The notes beneath the pieces are model-generated. The model was not told where the DNA came from. It did no database searches and was given only the letters and a program-made list of their open reading frames with translations. Below are positions 1-11,600 of a stretch of DNA of 46,598 nucleotides, one piece after another. Origin of the DNA: Desulfobacterales bacterium. Lineage in GTDB: Bacteria > Desulfobacterota > Desulfobacteria > Desulfobacterales > JAHEIW01. The position numbers and the translations under genes were made by a program. Numbering within the stretch: the first letter of the stretch is position 1; each line of letters starts with the position of its first letter. Location: assembly GCA_030066985.1 (NCBI GenBank), contig JASJAN010000026.1:1-46598 (forward strand), in the 5' to 3' direction.

Positions 1-1841
1 ACACCGACATACTGGAAGGCAACCTGGGCGGAGAGGGCAACATCGACCGCTTTTCCGGTAAATTTAGTGTGGAATTTAACACGGCCCCCGTGCTCGATGT
101 GCCCATTGTGGCCAACTATAAGTATTATACGACATACAGCAACATGCTGGATTTTAACAGCAGCAATGTCACTGCCGATATGCTGGGCATAGATGACACT
201 CATGTCGTTGGTGAAGGTTACACCTATGACTTTGACGGTGACGGCAACTATGAAGCCGATGATGACCGTGACTGGCTGATCAACTGGGTGCGCGGTTACA
301 AAGACGGGGCCAGCACCAAAAAAGACTGGCTGCTGGGCGCCATCGACCACTCCATGTCGGCGCTGCAGACCCCGCCGTCTTTGCCCGATTGGTATTACGG
401 TACGGCGGTCACCAAAGCAGAGCGCAAAAGCTTTAAGCAATTTGTGGAAGACAATGCCACTCGTAAAACCGTGCTTTACAATGGCGCGCGCGACGGCATG
501 CTGCATGCTTTTGACGCCGGAAAATTTCGCCATCCGGAAAGCGGCGAATGCCCCGACGGCAACAATCGCGGCTGTTTTCTGGGCGAAGATTACGGCACCG
601 GCGAAGAGCTGTGGGCCTTTATTCCGGCCAACCTGCTTCCGCGCCTGAAAAACAACGTGCTGCAGGGCGATGATCAGGCCTATGTGGACGGCTCGCCTTC
701 GCTGGCCGATGTGCGCATCTACAATGAATCTTTAAGCAAATGGGAATGGAAAACCGTGCTGCTCTCAGCGCAGGGCAACGGCGGGGACACCATTTTTTGT
801 CTGGATGTCACCGATCCTGAAGATCCCAAATTTATGTGGGAATTTGCCGACCCGGATCTGTTCCGCAGCCGTTCCTCACCGTCGGTAGGCAAGATTGGCC
901 GTATTATGGTCGGCGGTGAACCGGTGTGGGTGGCCTTTTTTGTCTCGGGCAAAACCTACGATGCTGCCATGTATCCGTCCATTTACCTGATCAACGTGGC
1001 CACCGGAGATTTGGTCAAGCGTGTGATGCTGGATGACGACGCCAGTGGTGTGGGCGGTGTGCCCAGCGGGCAGCCCTCGATCATTGATTCCGATGGCAAC
1101 GGCTATATTGACCGCATGTACATCGGCACCAACAAGGGCTTTTTGTACAAGGTCAATATTCCCGATGATCCGGATACCAATGATCTTGAAAAAATGCAGT
1201 TTAGCAACTGTGTGATCAACCGCGATTTTACCGATACCAATGAGCCGGCCAATTCGGTGGCTGTTGATCAGCGCTATCATCCGATTTACGGCACACCGGT
1301 GGTCATTGTGGACAACGGGGTTGATGCGGACGGCGCCATTACCTACGACATTAAGATTTTGTTTGGCACCGGCGACAGCCCCTATTATGACGAGGACATC
1401 GACATGGGCAACACGCGCTACCACTTTTTTGCCTATCGCGATCAGACCAAAAAAGGCGAATGCGACGACAGCAAGGTCTTTTTAGACTGGTTCATAGAGC
1501 TGGCTGAAGGTCATCGCATCTTTTCTTCGGCCTTTGCTTCAGCGGGTAAGGTGTATTTTGGCACCGCCACATCAGAGACCGAAGATCCCTGTGATGGTCC
1601 CAGCACCGAGGGGCTGACGTCTCTGGGTGATATTTATGTCATTGACCTTGCCACAGGAACTGAGACCAACAAACTCAACGTTGGCAACACGGTGATCACG
1701 CCGATCGTCTACGATGAGCACCTGTATGTCAAGTCATCTTCAGCCGAGGTGCAGTCTTTTGGCAGCGGCCAGTACGACAACGAAGTGCTCAAGGCCGGTT
1801 TTCCCAAGGTGGAAATCAAGGCCTGGCGTGAGTTCTTTTAA
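1..1841 (+). CDS. pilY1: PilY1-like type IV pilus protein, C-terminal part (5' truncated by window edge)
   Basis: The reading frame is open from base 3, so this is the 3' part of a longer gene; the GTG at 69 is an internal codon, not a supported start. The protein matches the PilC/PilY1 beta-propeller domain. Visible signatures are VLYNGARDGMLHAFDA, LWAFIPANLLPRL, YVDGSPSLADV and LLSAQGNGGDTIFCLDVTDP, the usual run of propeller strands. An acidic DGDGNYEADDDRDW stretch lies ahead of the propeller. In the family, PilY1 is a secreted or surface pilus-tip protein that supports pilus extension, adhesion and calcium-dependent retraction control. The C terminus here (KVEIKAWREFF) is the usual short tail after the propeller. 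Minor pilin genes would be expected upstream, outside the window. A strong terminator follows 50 bases after the stop. Confidence 0.93.
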   Translation, partial: TDILEGNLGGEGNIDRFSGKFSVEFNTAPVLDVPIVANYKYYTTYSNMLDFNSSNVTADMLGIDDTHVVGEGYTYDFDGDGNYEADDDRDWLINWVRGYKDGASTKKDWLLGAIDHSMSALQTPPSLPDWYYGTAVTKAERKSFKQFVEDNATRKTVLYNGARDGMLHAFDAGKFRHPESGECPDGNNRGCFLGEDYGTGEELWAFIPANLLPRLKNNVLQGDDQAYVDGSPSLADVRIYNESLSKWEWKTVLLSAQGNGGDTIFCLDVTDPEDPKFMWEFADPDLFRSRSSPSVGKIGRIMVGGEPVWVAFFVSGKTYDAAMYPSIYLINVATGDLVKRVMLDDDASGVGGVPSGQPSIIDSDGNGYIDRMYIGTNKGFLYKVNIPDDPDTNDLEKMQFSNCVINRDFTDTNEPANSVAVDQRYHPIYGTPVVIVDNGVDADGAITYDIKILFGTGDSPYYDEDIDMGNTRYHFFAYRDQTKKGECDDSKVFLDWFIELAEGHRIFSSAFASAGKVYFGTATSETEDPCDGPSTEGLTSLGDIYVIDLATGTETNKLNVGNTVITPIVYDEHLYVKSSSAEVQSFGSGQYDNEVLKAGFPKVEIKAWREFF

Positions 1842-1890
1842 ACGGGCCGGCGGACAAACCGCTAAATAACCACCACTAACCTGGACACAA

Positions 1891-1920
1891 AAGGGCGGGG
1901 ACTTTCCCCGCCCTTTTTTT
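1891..1920 (+). terminator. Rho-independent terminator of the pilY1-like gene
   Basis: A perfect 8 bp GC stem, GGGCGGGG (1893-1900) with CCCCGCCC (1906-1913), encloses a 5-base loop and is followed directly by a run of seven T. The flanking AA/TT extends the stem. It lies 50 bases after the stop codon at 1841. Confidence 0.92.
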
Positions 1921-2240
1921 ATTGGAGGAAAGAGGTCAGGCAAATAGCTCGTAGCTCACAGCTGATAGCTCAATGAAGACGCTGCGAATAAATTGAACTT
2001 GCGATCATTTTAACCACAGAGGACACAGAGAGCACAGAGTTAGTAAAGCTCATAGCTCAAAGCCTGAAGCTAAAAGCTGAATGTTGTTTCACCGCAAACC
2101 TATTTTCGCTTTGGCAACCTTTGAACCTTTGAACCCAGAACGCTGAACCATTATTTTATTTAACACCCTCCCTTAATGCCGCAATCACCTATTTTTATCC
2201 GTATGACCGACTTTTTGCAGTGCACCATACGCCTTGCTTG

Positions 2241-2289
2241 CCCTGTGGAATGCAGCTTCGCTACCCTCCGATAGGAGGATTCCACTGGG
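2241..2289 (-). repeat. Dispersed repeat, copy 1 of 2 (partner at 20905-20957)
   Basis: The segment starting CCCTGTGGAATGCAGCTTCG and ending AGGAGGATTCCACTGG aligns with the reverse complement of 20905-20957. Both copies have self-complementary ends (GTGGAAT and ATTCCAC). The two copies lie 18.6 kb apart in opposite orientation, both intergenic. Confidence 0.65.
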
Positions 2290-2432
2290 GCGCTTTGAGC
2301 CTCGAAAGAAAAAATCTTTAATCATATTTATGGCTTAAGTATTTTGTAGAAAGTGCCGATAACATAACAGGGCATTTATATGCGGGTGAAGTGCGTCCTT
2401 TCAAAACCCGTCGCGCAGGCATTGAATCCAGC

Positions 2433-2448
2433 TGTAAAAATTTTTACA
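2433..2448. promoter_or_regulatory. Perfect 16-bp palindrome, possible operator
   Basis: TGTAAAAATTTTTACA is a perfect inverted repeat about 200 bases ahead of the giant surface protein gene. A symmetric TGTAAA/TTTACA site could bind a dimeric regulator. It is AT-rich and could occur by chance, and no regulator is encoded next to it. Confidence 0.3.
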
Positions 2449-2651
2449 AATTTTGCCGGATGAAGCAAATTTACAGGAGCTTAAGAATTAAAAAAATATA
2501 ATAATTACAGTAGGTAAAAGCTTAAGTCGGGCACGCTAATTGTATTTTTAGAAAGCACATATTCGTGTTCCAAATAGGCAATTATGATTTTGGAAAAGCT
2601 GCTCGTACGTGATGCATCAACAAGTATAGACCGCGAAAATTAGGAAACATC

Positions 2652-5600
2652 TTGGATATACTGAAAAAGAAAAGCACCAGAATTTTCAAAATTCTTAACA
2701 GCGGAGTACCCGCAGCCTTTCTTTTTGCGACAATCATCCTGCTGATCATAACTGTAACGGCCAATGCAGCCGCGCCTGGTGGAGAATGGTGGGACGGTAA
2801 TTATCAGAGTCGCAAGAAGATTACAATTACAACCGGCGCAACGGGTGCGCCAATAGGATACTCTGTCTCCTTTACCGAGGACACCGCGTCTCTTATCGCC
2901 AGTAGCAAACTTCGATCCGAGGGTAATGATTGGCGTATAGTTTACTGGAATGGTTCGGCATGGGTGGAGCTTGACCGTTGGGTGGATGACATCATAGGTG
3001 ATGGTTGGAACACAGCCAATACAATTACCTGGTTTGAGACTCAGGCTGCGATCGGCGCTACCTCTTCAGATGACAACTATTATGTCTATTACGGATATAC
3101 TGGTGAAACCCAATCTGCGCCAGCATCCATGTCAGACTCCATGGGTGCGGACGCCGCTTCAAAGGTTTTCTGGTATGCAGATGATTTTGAAGAGCATGCC
3201 GCCAGTACAGACCCCGACGGTTGGACCGACCAGGGTACAGAAGATTTTAAAGTCATGCTCCATGGTTCTGAAAAATGGCTCCAGGCCCAAACCTCCGATA
3301 ACTGGGAAGATGGTTCAACAGCTTCCAGTATGGCCAACGTTGGTGATGCGATCTGGAGCGCCAAGCTCTATTACCATCAAGCCGGCACTGGTGGTGAATG
3401 GGGTGGAATCGGTGTTCATATTGGTAATGGCAATGTTGGTTACATTGTAATCGTCATGGATGGTTATTGGTACAGGGCTGATGAAAACTGGGGTGATGCA
3501 ACTGGTTGGCTGGCGAACGCAGATATTCATTTTCCACTGGGGACGAAAGGACGAATTGAACTAGTTACCAGTGGCACCACGCTTGATGCCTATTGGTACA
3601 ATCCTGCGGGTTACAGTCCGGAAAAGGTGACCATATTCACAGGTTTCAACATGCCTGCAGGTACAGGAAAACTGGCTGTTTATATCGAACGTCCCTGGAC
3701 TAACCCCCCTAATGACAGATGGATCGATGCGGATGATGTTATCGTGCGCAGATATGTGAATCCCGAGCCTACCACCAATCTAGGCAGCGAAGAAGCCCCT
3801 GGAGTTGCGTTTACTCAAAGAGATTTTCGCTGGTATGAAAATATCGATGCCCTTCAACCGACCAATCCTTTAGCGGGTGAAAACAGCACGGCAACCATTT
3901 CTACTACAACCGACCCGGTTCGTCTCCGTATGAATGTAACGGTCTCTGATTTTGATTTGGTTGGTTCTTCGCAAGATTTTAAACTGCAATATGCCACCAA
4001 CACCGTCGGTCCCTGGACAGATGTTGGAACCGGCGAAGGCACCCTTATTTTAGCCAATCCGAATATCCAAGTCATCGATCAGCTAACCGGACTGTCGGGC
4101 ACAACGCCTACAGCTATAGAATTGGTAGGATTCAGGTTGAGCACGACGAGTGCAACCTCCACGGTATCCGAGATCGCTGTCAATCTATCCTACTCGGGCA
4201 TTGTGGATGGAGATGTCAATAATTTCCGGCTTTACAAAGATTCAGGCACCATCGGCACCTATGAGTCTGGTACAGACATTCTGGTGGACACGGTGGCTGG
4301 CAATCCTATCAGCGGTGCGGTGACATTTTCCTCTTTAAGTGAGTCCATCGGCATCAGCCCAAGCCATTATTTGATCATCTATGATTATGCTAATGGGCTC
4401 TCGGCCAGCGACCAAATAACAGCAGGTATTGGCACTGCTGATATTACCACGACAGCCTCAGCCAAATCCGGAAATCTCACCAACGAACCGACCCATACGG
4501 CTTCTACTGCTGCTGGATCTGTAAGTTACACTGAGGTTACTTCCGGAGCTAATTTAGGAACAAGCCCAGGCGGTGGCGGTATCGTATTCTTTGATGGCAA
4601 CAATGACGGCTATTTAGATGTGGCTTTGAATGACGATGTCTATACCACCACAATTGTAAGGCTCAGACAAAATAACGGCAATAATACGTTTACGGATCGT
4701 GATGCCCAAATAACCCTGACAGACCTCGGTAGAGGTCTTGGTTCAGGAGATTTTAATAATGACGGCTGGGAAGATATTGTCTGGGGTTATGGGGTCGAGC
4801 TCCAAGTCAACTCCGGACAACCGAATATTACGTTTACTTTAGCCACTCCTCCTGAAAATAATGACGAAGCGTTGATGTTTGCGGACATAGATGGTGATGG
4901 TGATTTGGACATATGGAACCCTGGGCAAAGTTTTCTCTGGCAGAGAAATGATGGAGGAACCACATTCGTGGGCCAGACAACTATGCCCGGTAACGTGGGA
5001 TCGACTGCCAACGGTGAAGGCGCCACGGCTGCGGATATCAATAACGATGGCCATATCGATTTTTTGTGGGCGAATTCCACGAGCACCTGCGAGGCGTATA
5101 CGAATAATGGAAATTATACTTATACGCTTGATAGTGATGTAAACATTGATTCTGGGCCGGGAGATATCTCCGGCTTACCAATGAATGTCGGAGATCATGA
5201 AAACATGGAGTGGGCCTGGGGCGATTGTGACAATGACGGAGATTTGGATGTTTTCATATCAGGGGCTGACAACGAGGGACTGTATATAAATGACGGGGAC
5301 GGTGACTTTACCAACGAAGGCGCTGCAAGGGGGGTGTCGGGCTTCAACGATCCAATTGGGGCAGACTGGGGTGATGTTGACAACGACGGCGATTTGGATT
5401 TGATCATTGCACTGAATGGCGTCGCCTCCCGTCTCTATATCAACGATGGTACGGGTAGTTTCACGGACGATGCGGTTGGCGCTGGTATTGGAACCATCGG
5501 TGACCTCGGTAAAACGGTTGGTTTCTTTGACTCAGAAAATGATGGGGACCTTGATATTCTGGTTAATGATCCAACCAAACTCTGGCGCAACGCTCTTAAT

Positions 5601-8600
5601 GACCTAAACAGTGGTAGCTATTTAAGGGTTATCGTAAAAGGAAAAGGAGGACCGAACTTCGCTCCGATTACGCCAATCGGAGCACAAATTGATGTATTTG
5701 AGACGGGCACCAGTAATCTCGTCGGTCACAGGGAAATATTCGCATCGTTTAACCAGCTGCAGCCGCCCAAGTGGCAACATTTTGGTCTGCCTGCTTCATC
5801 CGGCGGCGGAAGCGGGGCCTATGATGTTACGGTCACATTTCCAAGCAGTGGCACTGTCGTTACCCGATCCGGTGTGGTTCCTGCTAATGAGTCCATCCAA
5901 ATTGGTGCGACAAATCTAAATCAGACCATTGAAATTCATGAAGGCGAACTCGGCTTGGCCAATCCAACTTCTCAGGTTGTCAATCAACTGGGTGGAGAAG
6001 CAGGCAACACCCCCACTGAAGTGGAATTAGTGGGACTGAAATTGAACACGTTTACGGGCACGGCCGCAGTTTCTCAGATAGTGGTCAATCTTTCCTACAC
6101 AGGAATCGTGGACGCTGACGTGAATAACTTCCGGCTTTACCAGGACCTTGGAACCATTGGCACCTATGAGTCCGGCATTGACACCCTGGTCGCAACGGTG
6201 GCCGGCAACCCCACCAGCGGTACGGTGACATTTGACGGTCTAAGCGAATCCATCGGCACCGCGGCAAATCATTACCTGTGTATTTATGATGTTGTAAATC
6301 CGCTCGCTGCCGATGATCAGATTACGGCCTCCGTTGGCCCCTCCGATATTACCTCTGCGGCTGCACTTATATCCGGCGATTTGACCGATGAGCCGACCCA
6401 TACGGCAGTAAACGTCGGTGTCTGGCAGTTCTACGATAACGGTTCTGTTGCAAACGGGGCTACGATTACCTCTACTCTTCTTTCTGCGTCCGATGTAAAT
6501 GAGTCCTATGGCGAAAGTAATCCCACGGCCTCGAATCCCAATGGTATCACAGTGGGCCAGGAGGGTGAATGGGATTATGCCCTGGATCCCGCAAATATCA
6601 GCAATACTAGCTATTATTTCCGCATGGTGGAATCAGACGGGACACCTTTCAATTCATATGCAAATTATCCAACTATTGATGCCACCGGCACCGGCGTCTT
6701 TCAATACAGAAAATCGATTACCATTCCTGCGGCGAACCTGAGTGGAAATTGTTCGGCCGACCTGGATGATTTCCCCCTTCTCATCAGCATCACGGACCCT
6801 GACCTTCGAGACAAGGTTAGGGGCGATGGCTATGACATTGTCTTTAGGTGGGATGACGGTACCTGCGGAGGAAGTTCGTGTCAAGGCTTGTACCATGAGA
6901 TTGAACAGTGGAACAGTTCAACAGGAGAGTTAATCGTCTGGGTGAGAATTCCTACGCTATCTGAATCGTCAGATACAACTATTTATATGTACTACGGGAA
7001 CCCCTTCGTCGATGTGCCCACTGAAGACCCGGCAGAGGTCTGGGATGCCAATTACGTGGGTGTCTGGCATTTGCATGAGAGTCCCAACGACGGTGTGGCT
7101 GGACACGTGGATTCAACAGGTAACCTCAATGTTGGCACACCACAGAACTTCCAGGACGGTGGTGGAGGCTCCACCAATGCGACTGGAAAAATAGGTGGGG
7201 CAGACTATTTTGCTGGCGACGATGATCTTGTAGATTGCGGTAATAATGGCATTCTCAATGTCAACTATCTCACGATTGAGCTCTGGATCAATATTAATAG
7301 CTGGGTGAGTGATGGCGGCATTCTGGCAAAAGGTGATAACGCCTACAGGCAATACTGGATGTGGACTTATGATAGTGCCGGGGCATTTGAAGTTGATGAA
7401 GGCGGCCATCACAATCATGGTTGGGATTTTCCTGCTGGAGAGTGGGTACATCTATCCATGACCTATAACGGGTCGAATGTCATTACATACAGAAATGGCG
7501 TACAGGAGAATACTTATCCTCAAACAACCGGCATCATCGACAGCCAGACACCGAATTTGTTTTTCGGATACATCCCGAGCTTCAATTATTTTGACGGCAG
7601 CCTGGACGAAGTTCGCATCACCAATGGAGTGCGAGATCTCTGCTGGATTCAAACCTCTTTCGCCAACCAGAACAATCCGGGCGATATCGGCAGCCCCGGA
7701 TTTTACACCATCGGCGGTGAGGAAGGCAACCCGGCGACGTCTGTCTCGTTGATTTCCTTTTCGGCTGCAGGCGACGGCAATGCGGTTAACGTGGCATGGC
7801 AGACCGCACGTGAGTTTGACAACGTGGGCTTTCACCTGTACCGCGCGCAAGCTGCGGGCGGACCCTACACACGCATAACCGACAAGCTCATATCGGCCAA
7901 TCCGCAGCAGAGCAGAGGGGGCTACTACAGCTATCTGGATGCCAATGTCAGTGTTGGGCAGCTGTATTACTATAAGCTTGAAGACATCGATGTGTTTGGC
8001 AAGCATACGCTGCACGGGCCGGTGTGTGTGGACTGGGATGCGGACGGCATGCACGATGACTGGGAGATTAGCCATGGCCTTAGTCCCTGGATCAATGATG
8101 CGAATATCGACTCTGACGGTGACGGGCTGACCAACTTAGAAGAATATGAGCGCGGCACCGACCCGTTTAACCCCGACAGCGACGGTGACGGGATCTTGGA
8201 TGGCGATGAAGATGGCCGCATCGAACGCTCAGAAGATAACGGTGCGCGCCAACTGACCCGCGGCATCGAGGTGCTTTCCGAAGATGAGAGCGGCATGACC
8301 CTGGAGCTGATCACCACAGCTTTTAACGCTGAAGTGGTCACAGCGGGCAGCGAAGAGTTTGAACAGCTGTCGATTGCCGAATACGTGCATGGGTTTACAT
8401 CCGAGCTTGGTACCCCGCAGCTGCCGCTAAGAGGCATGCTGATCAATGTGCCAGAAGGTAGGGTGGCGCAGTTGACGGTGTTGAGCAACACCGTTGAGCC
8501 CCATTACGGTTACCGCGTCTATCCGGTGCCCCAGGACGTACTCGACGTTCAGGGTGCAGCTTCAGCAGTGGGCCAGGAGTTTGTGCAGGATCAAACCGCT

Positions 8601-11600
8601 TACAACGTGGACCAGTTTTATCCACAGGCAGTAGCCGAACTGGGCCAAAGCTATGTGCTGCGCGAGCAGATCAAACAACAGGTCATCTTTTATCCGCTAA
8701 GCTTTAATGCCGCCAGCGGTCAGCTTAATTTTTACCGGCGCATTAAAGTGCGCATTGATTTTATCGATGCCCATTATGCCCATTTAGAAAGCTTAACCAA
8801 TCAGCCCTGGCAGCCGCCCAAAGCCACCGCGGCTTTGATGGCACCAATTGCCGTTGGGTTGGCCGCTTGTCCCTTGCTGGCCAACCCCATCAGCCCGCTG
8901 CTCTCATCGCTGGGCGCAGCGATTGCTGCGGTGTGGAGCCCGCCGCAAGGCGACGGCTCTGCGGTTTACAAGATTGTCACTTCTGCCGAGGGCATTTATC
9001 GTATTGAGCGCGCCTGGCTGCTGGCACAAGGCCTTGATGCAAGCGAGGTCGATGACATCGATCTTGACCAGGTGCGCCTGTTTAACCGCGGCGAGGAAGT
9101 GGCGGTCTACGTTGAAGATCAGGCAACAGCGGGCCAGCTGGATGCCGGCGATTACATCGAGTTTTACGCTGTTGACCTTACCGCAGCTGAGACCAAATAC
9201 AGCACCGAAAATGTCTACTGGCTGACGCCAAGCGGCGGGGCGGGGCTGCCCAAACGCATGGGGGCCATCGATGCCGCACCTACCGGTGGCGGTCTGCTGT
9301 CAGATGATTTTGACCATACCGCACACCATGAACTTAATCAGGCCTACTGGATCAAAGCGCCCGGCGCTGATGACATCGAGCGCTGGTTTTTTAACTCCTA
9401 TGTGCAGGGCGATGAGCACGGCGGCGGGGGGCTGCCGGTGCCCTTTACCATCAGCGTGCCGGCTCCGGTCGGCAGCGGCACCTTAAAGATATCGATGGCT
9501 GGACAAACCACTACCGACCATGTGGTTGAAGTGGTGATCAACGGTGAGTCACAGATCATTAACTGGAGTGATATTGCCTACACCGAGGCCATATTAACCG
9601 ATGTGCCCTTAAACCCGGGTGATAATACGGTTACTTTGCAGTGTCTAAGCGCAGACGGCAACGACTCGGTTATCGTGGATTTTTTTGAGATCAGCTACCG
9701 GCGCGATTATGTTGCCGGCGCTGACGATACCTTAAAATTTGCCCCTGACGCCGGTGATCTTTATTTGATTGAAGACTTTACCAGCAACAGCCTGCTGGCC
9801 TATGACATCAGCGACCCCACCGATGTGGCCATTTTAGAAAACGGGGTGATCAGCGGTGCCGGCCCCTATGACATCGAGCTTGAGCCCGCCAGCCCCGGTG
9901 ATAGCTACCTGGTGGCGGCAGCTGCGGCGATTAACAACCCGGATCGGCTGGCAGTTGAGCGCACCTCCACGCTGTCTGATACGGCCAATGGGGCCGACTA
10001 TATCCTGATCACCCACCGCGATGTCGGCTGGGACGGCAGCGACCAAAGAGCGTGGCTGGAGGATCTTGTGGCCCTTCGACAGGCTCAGGGCTTTAGAGTG
10101 TTTGTGGCTGATATTGAAGACATCTACGATGAGTTTAACTACGGCATTCAACACCCGGCAGCCCTTAAGGATTTTCTATCCTATGCCTACAGTGATTGGG
10201 AAACGCCCGCACCCGGTTATGTGCTGCTGGTCGGAGACAGCACCTATGATCCCAATAACAACTGGGTGGCTGGCGATACCACACCCTATCTGCCCGCATA
10301 TCTGATCTTTACCGACTTTAAGGGTGAGACAGTTTCCGACAACTGGTTTGTGACCATCAGCGGCGATGATGCAGTGGCTGATATGCACATTGGACGCCTG
10401 CCGGCAGCCGATGACAGCCAGGCTGCCACCATGGTCGATAAGATCATCACCTATGAGAGCAGCCCTAACAGCAAGTTTGTCGACCCGGATGCCTGGGAGA
10501 AAAATATTTTACTGGTCGCAGACGACCAGCGGCCCGGTGAGGACTATGCCTACGAGGCGGTCTTTGAGATTATGAACGACACCGCTGCGGACATGCTGCC
10601 AACCGGCATGGCTGCCCCGGTTAAAGGCTATCTGGCCGATTATGTGGATGAGGACTTTTTAACCGATGATATCATCGATGCCATCAACGACGGGGTGCTG
10701 ATGGTCAACTACTCGGGTCACGGGGCCACCCAGATCTGGGCGGATGAGAACATCTTTAATGCCGGTGATGTGGCTTCTTTGACCAACACCGACAAGCACC
10801 CGTTTTTTGTGTCCATGAGCTGTGAGACCGGTGTGTATACTTACCCCGAACCTTTGGGTTTTGCCTCGCTGGCAGAGGCCATGCTGCGCTCAGATGCCGG
10901 GGCAGTGGCGGCCTTGATGCCCACGGGCATGACCACCACCCCGGGCCAGGAGATTTTAAACAACGCGCTTTTTGAGGCCATCTTTACCGATGATGTGCGC
11001 ACTCTGGGCCCGGCCATCGCAGCAGCCAAACAAACCCTTTTGGCTAACGGTGATGCCTATTATGAGCAGATTGCGGCCACCTTTATGCTGTTTGGCGATC
11101 CGGCCACAACGCTGAAGGTGCCCCTGCCCTACAAACCCAACGATGTGCGCGCCAAACGCAAAGACAAAAAGGTGCGCATTCGCTGGCATGCGGCCACCGA
11201 TTGTGACGGCAACCCGGTAGACGGCTACAACATCTACTGGGCAGCCACCGCAGCAGGGCCCTTTAGTAAGATCAACGTCGATCCGGTCACCGAGCTGGTC
11301 TATTTTGACAGCCAGATGGGGGTGGGCATCGATGCAGGCGGTGGCAGCGGCAGCGGCTATTATGTGGTCAGCTCTGTGGACAGCGCAGGAGATGAAAGTG
11401 TGCAGAGTCTTGCGGTCAGACCCGCAGCCGCGGCTGCTTCAGCCGGCAGCAGTGTGGTGGGGTGTTTTATATCATCCGCTCAAGATACAATGTCGCTCAA
11501 AGCAATGGGGTTGGTTGTACTATCGATTTTGGCCTTATGTATCTGGCGCAAGGCAAAAGGCAAAGGGCGAAAGGAATATAATCCAATAGACCGAAGCGCA

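Larger units (their letters stand above)
1842..2651. other. Long intergenic region rich in dispersed repeat fragments
   Basis: This 810-base stretch has no credible gene. After the terminator it holds AGCTCATAGCTC-like low-complexity runs (about 1945-2080) and a CCACAGAGGACACAGAG-type tract (about 2013-2038). It also holds one copy of a repeat shared with 20905-20957 (at 2241-2289), a perfect 16-base palindrome (2433-2448), and a GGGCACG-N4-TTGTA sequence (2529-2544) that resembles a sigma-54 site but lacks the -12 GC. It forms the long leader and promoter region of the giant surface protein gene. Confidence 0.7.

Noticed and set aside
876-1424. Antisense ORF of 182 codons opposite the pilY1-like gene
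   Set aside because: It is a shadow of the sense reading frame with a His/Val/Ile-rich composition typical of the complement of Asp/Asn/Thr codons, and no ribosome binding site.
2345-2460. Possible riboswitch ahead of the giant gene
   Set aside because: A weak stem (GCGGGT with ACCCG) is present, but the conserved cores of c-di-GMP or other riboswitches that I know are not.
2529-2544. Third sigma-54 promoter (GGGCACG-N4-TTGTA)
   Set aside because: The essential -12 GC doublet is GT and the -24 T is G, so it is below the standard of the two accepted sites.
7452-8075. Antisense ORF of 207 codons within the giant gene
   Set aside because: It lies opposite confident LamG and FN3-like domains and has no recognisable motif.
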